Shown piece by piece: positions 4,941 to 5,132 of a stretch of DNA of 5,132 nt. The notes beneath the pieces are model-generated. The model ran no database searches. It was not told the origin of the DNA and saw nothing but the letters and a program-made list of their open reading frames with translations. A program made the position numbers and the translations under genes. Origin of the DNA: an uncultured Eubacteriales bacterium (GTDB lineage Bacteria; Bacillota_A; Clostridia; Christensenellales; Aristaeellaceae); assembly GCA_902766515.1 (NCBI GenBank), contig CACXEB010000017.1:1-5132 (forward strand), read 5' to 3'. How positions within the stretch are numbered: position 1 is the first letter of the stretch; every line of letters starts with the position of its first letter.

Positions 4941-5132
4941 GGGGGACTGGCGTCCCCCCTTCGGGACCCCCCACGGCGTTTCCTGTCGGGCCTACGACCC
5001 TCCCGGGCGGAAACACCGCAAGGTAGAAATCGCTGACGCGATTTCGTCCTCGCACCGTACATGCCGCTGCTGCGGATTGTACGCGAGGGTGTGCCCCCTC
5101 GCGCTCCCCTCGGCACGTCCTCTGCGGCACTC
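4941..5132 (+). repeat. structured dispersed repeat, copy B (3' end beyond window)
   Basis: This is the second copy of the element at 1073-1351, in the same orientation, beginning 38 bp after the permease stop. GGGGGAC (4941-4947) pairs with GTCCCCC (4952-4958) around TGGC. CGGCGTTTCC (4974-4983) pairs with GGAAACACCG (5009-5018) at 9 of 10 positions, although several bases differ from the stem in copy A. Positions 5020-5103 match 1153-1236 without a difference, including the hairpin GAAATCGC/GCGATTTC (5026-5045) and the interrupted CCTCGC...GCGAGG stem (5048-5088). GTGCC (5091-5095) pairs with GGCAC (5112-5116). The window ends inside GTCCTCTGCGGCAC-TC, the left arm of the 14-bp inverted repeat seen in copy A, so the right end is not visible. 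The 37 bp before it hold TCCCTG/CAGGGA (4906-4911 with 4929-4934) and no gene. Confidence 0.85.

Noticed and set aside
4064..5116. Long minus-strand frame opposite the permease and repeat copy B
   Set aside because: It is a low-complexity Q/R/H-rich shadow that crosses a non-coding repeat; the plus-strand permease has clear membrane helices and start signals.

Overview
The window looks like chromosome of a GC-rich Clostridia-type member of the Bacillota. The evidence is a 56-residue clostridial-style 2[4Fe-4S] ferredoxin, a YtrA-type GntR regulator driving an ABC operon, strong AGGAGG-type ribosome sites and consensus sigma-A promoters. The genus cannot be fixed from the sequence. A gut or rumen Clostridia lineage is a guess from general style.

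Layout. Positions 2-1060 hold two tandem plus-strand paralogues, the first cut by the window edge. Each has a Tim44-like (NTF2-fold-like) domain followed by a four-cysteine zinc ribbon. Positions 1061-1650 hold no credible gene. They contain a long, highly structured dispersed repeat (copy A, 1073-1351), then an imperfect 82-bp tandem array (1350-1613). A third kind of repeat, a short REP-like palindrome (1713-1747), lies within the open 5' end of the next gene. Positions 1658-2689 encode a visibly AT-richer, probably secreted protein of unknown function with two PepSY-like repeats. Its true start is uncertain (1658 or 1826). A perfect 14-bp A/T-flanked hairpin (2688-2720) serves as a bidirectional terminator between it and the convergent ferredoxin gene (minus strand, 2738-2908), which has its own promoter.

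From 3014 a consensus promoter overlaid by palindromic operator sequence drives a three-gene operon: a GntR/YtrA-family repressor (3081-3455), an ABC ATPase (3457-4155) and a six-helix ABC-2-type permease (4160-4903). The regulator probably represses its own operon until an inducer, perhaps a membrane- or wall-active compound, appears. The ATPase and permease then form an exporter or a membrane-stress module. Substrate is unknown.

After the operon, a second copy of the structured repeat (copy B, 4941-5132) begins and runs off the window. Copies A and B are in the same orientation, and both lie just downstream of a plus-strand gene. They share an 84-nt identical core. A neighbouring 10-bp stem has diverged in sequence but kept its pairing through compensatory changes on both arms. 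This structured repeat is the most interesting item in the window and behaves like a conserved RNA or single-stranded-DNA structure of a kind I do not recognise.
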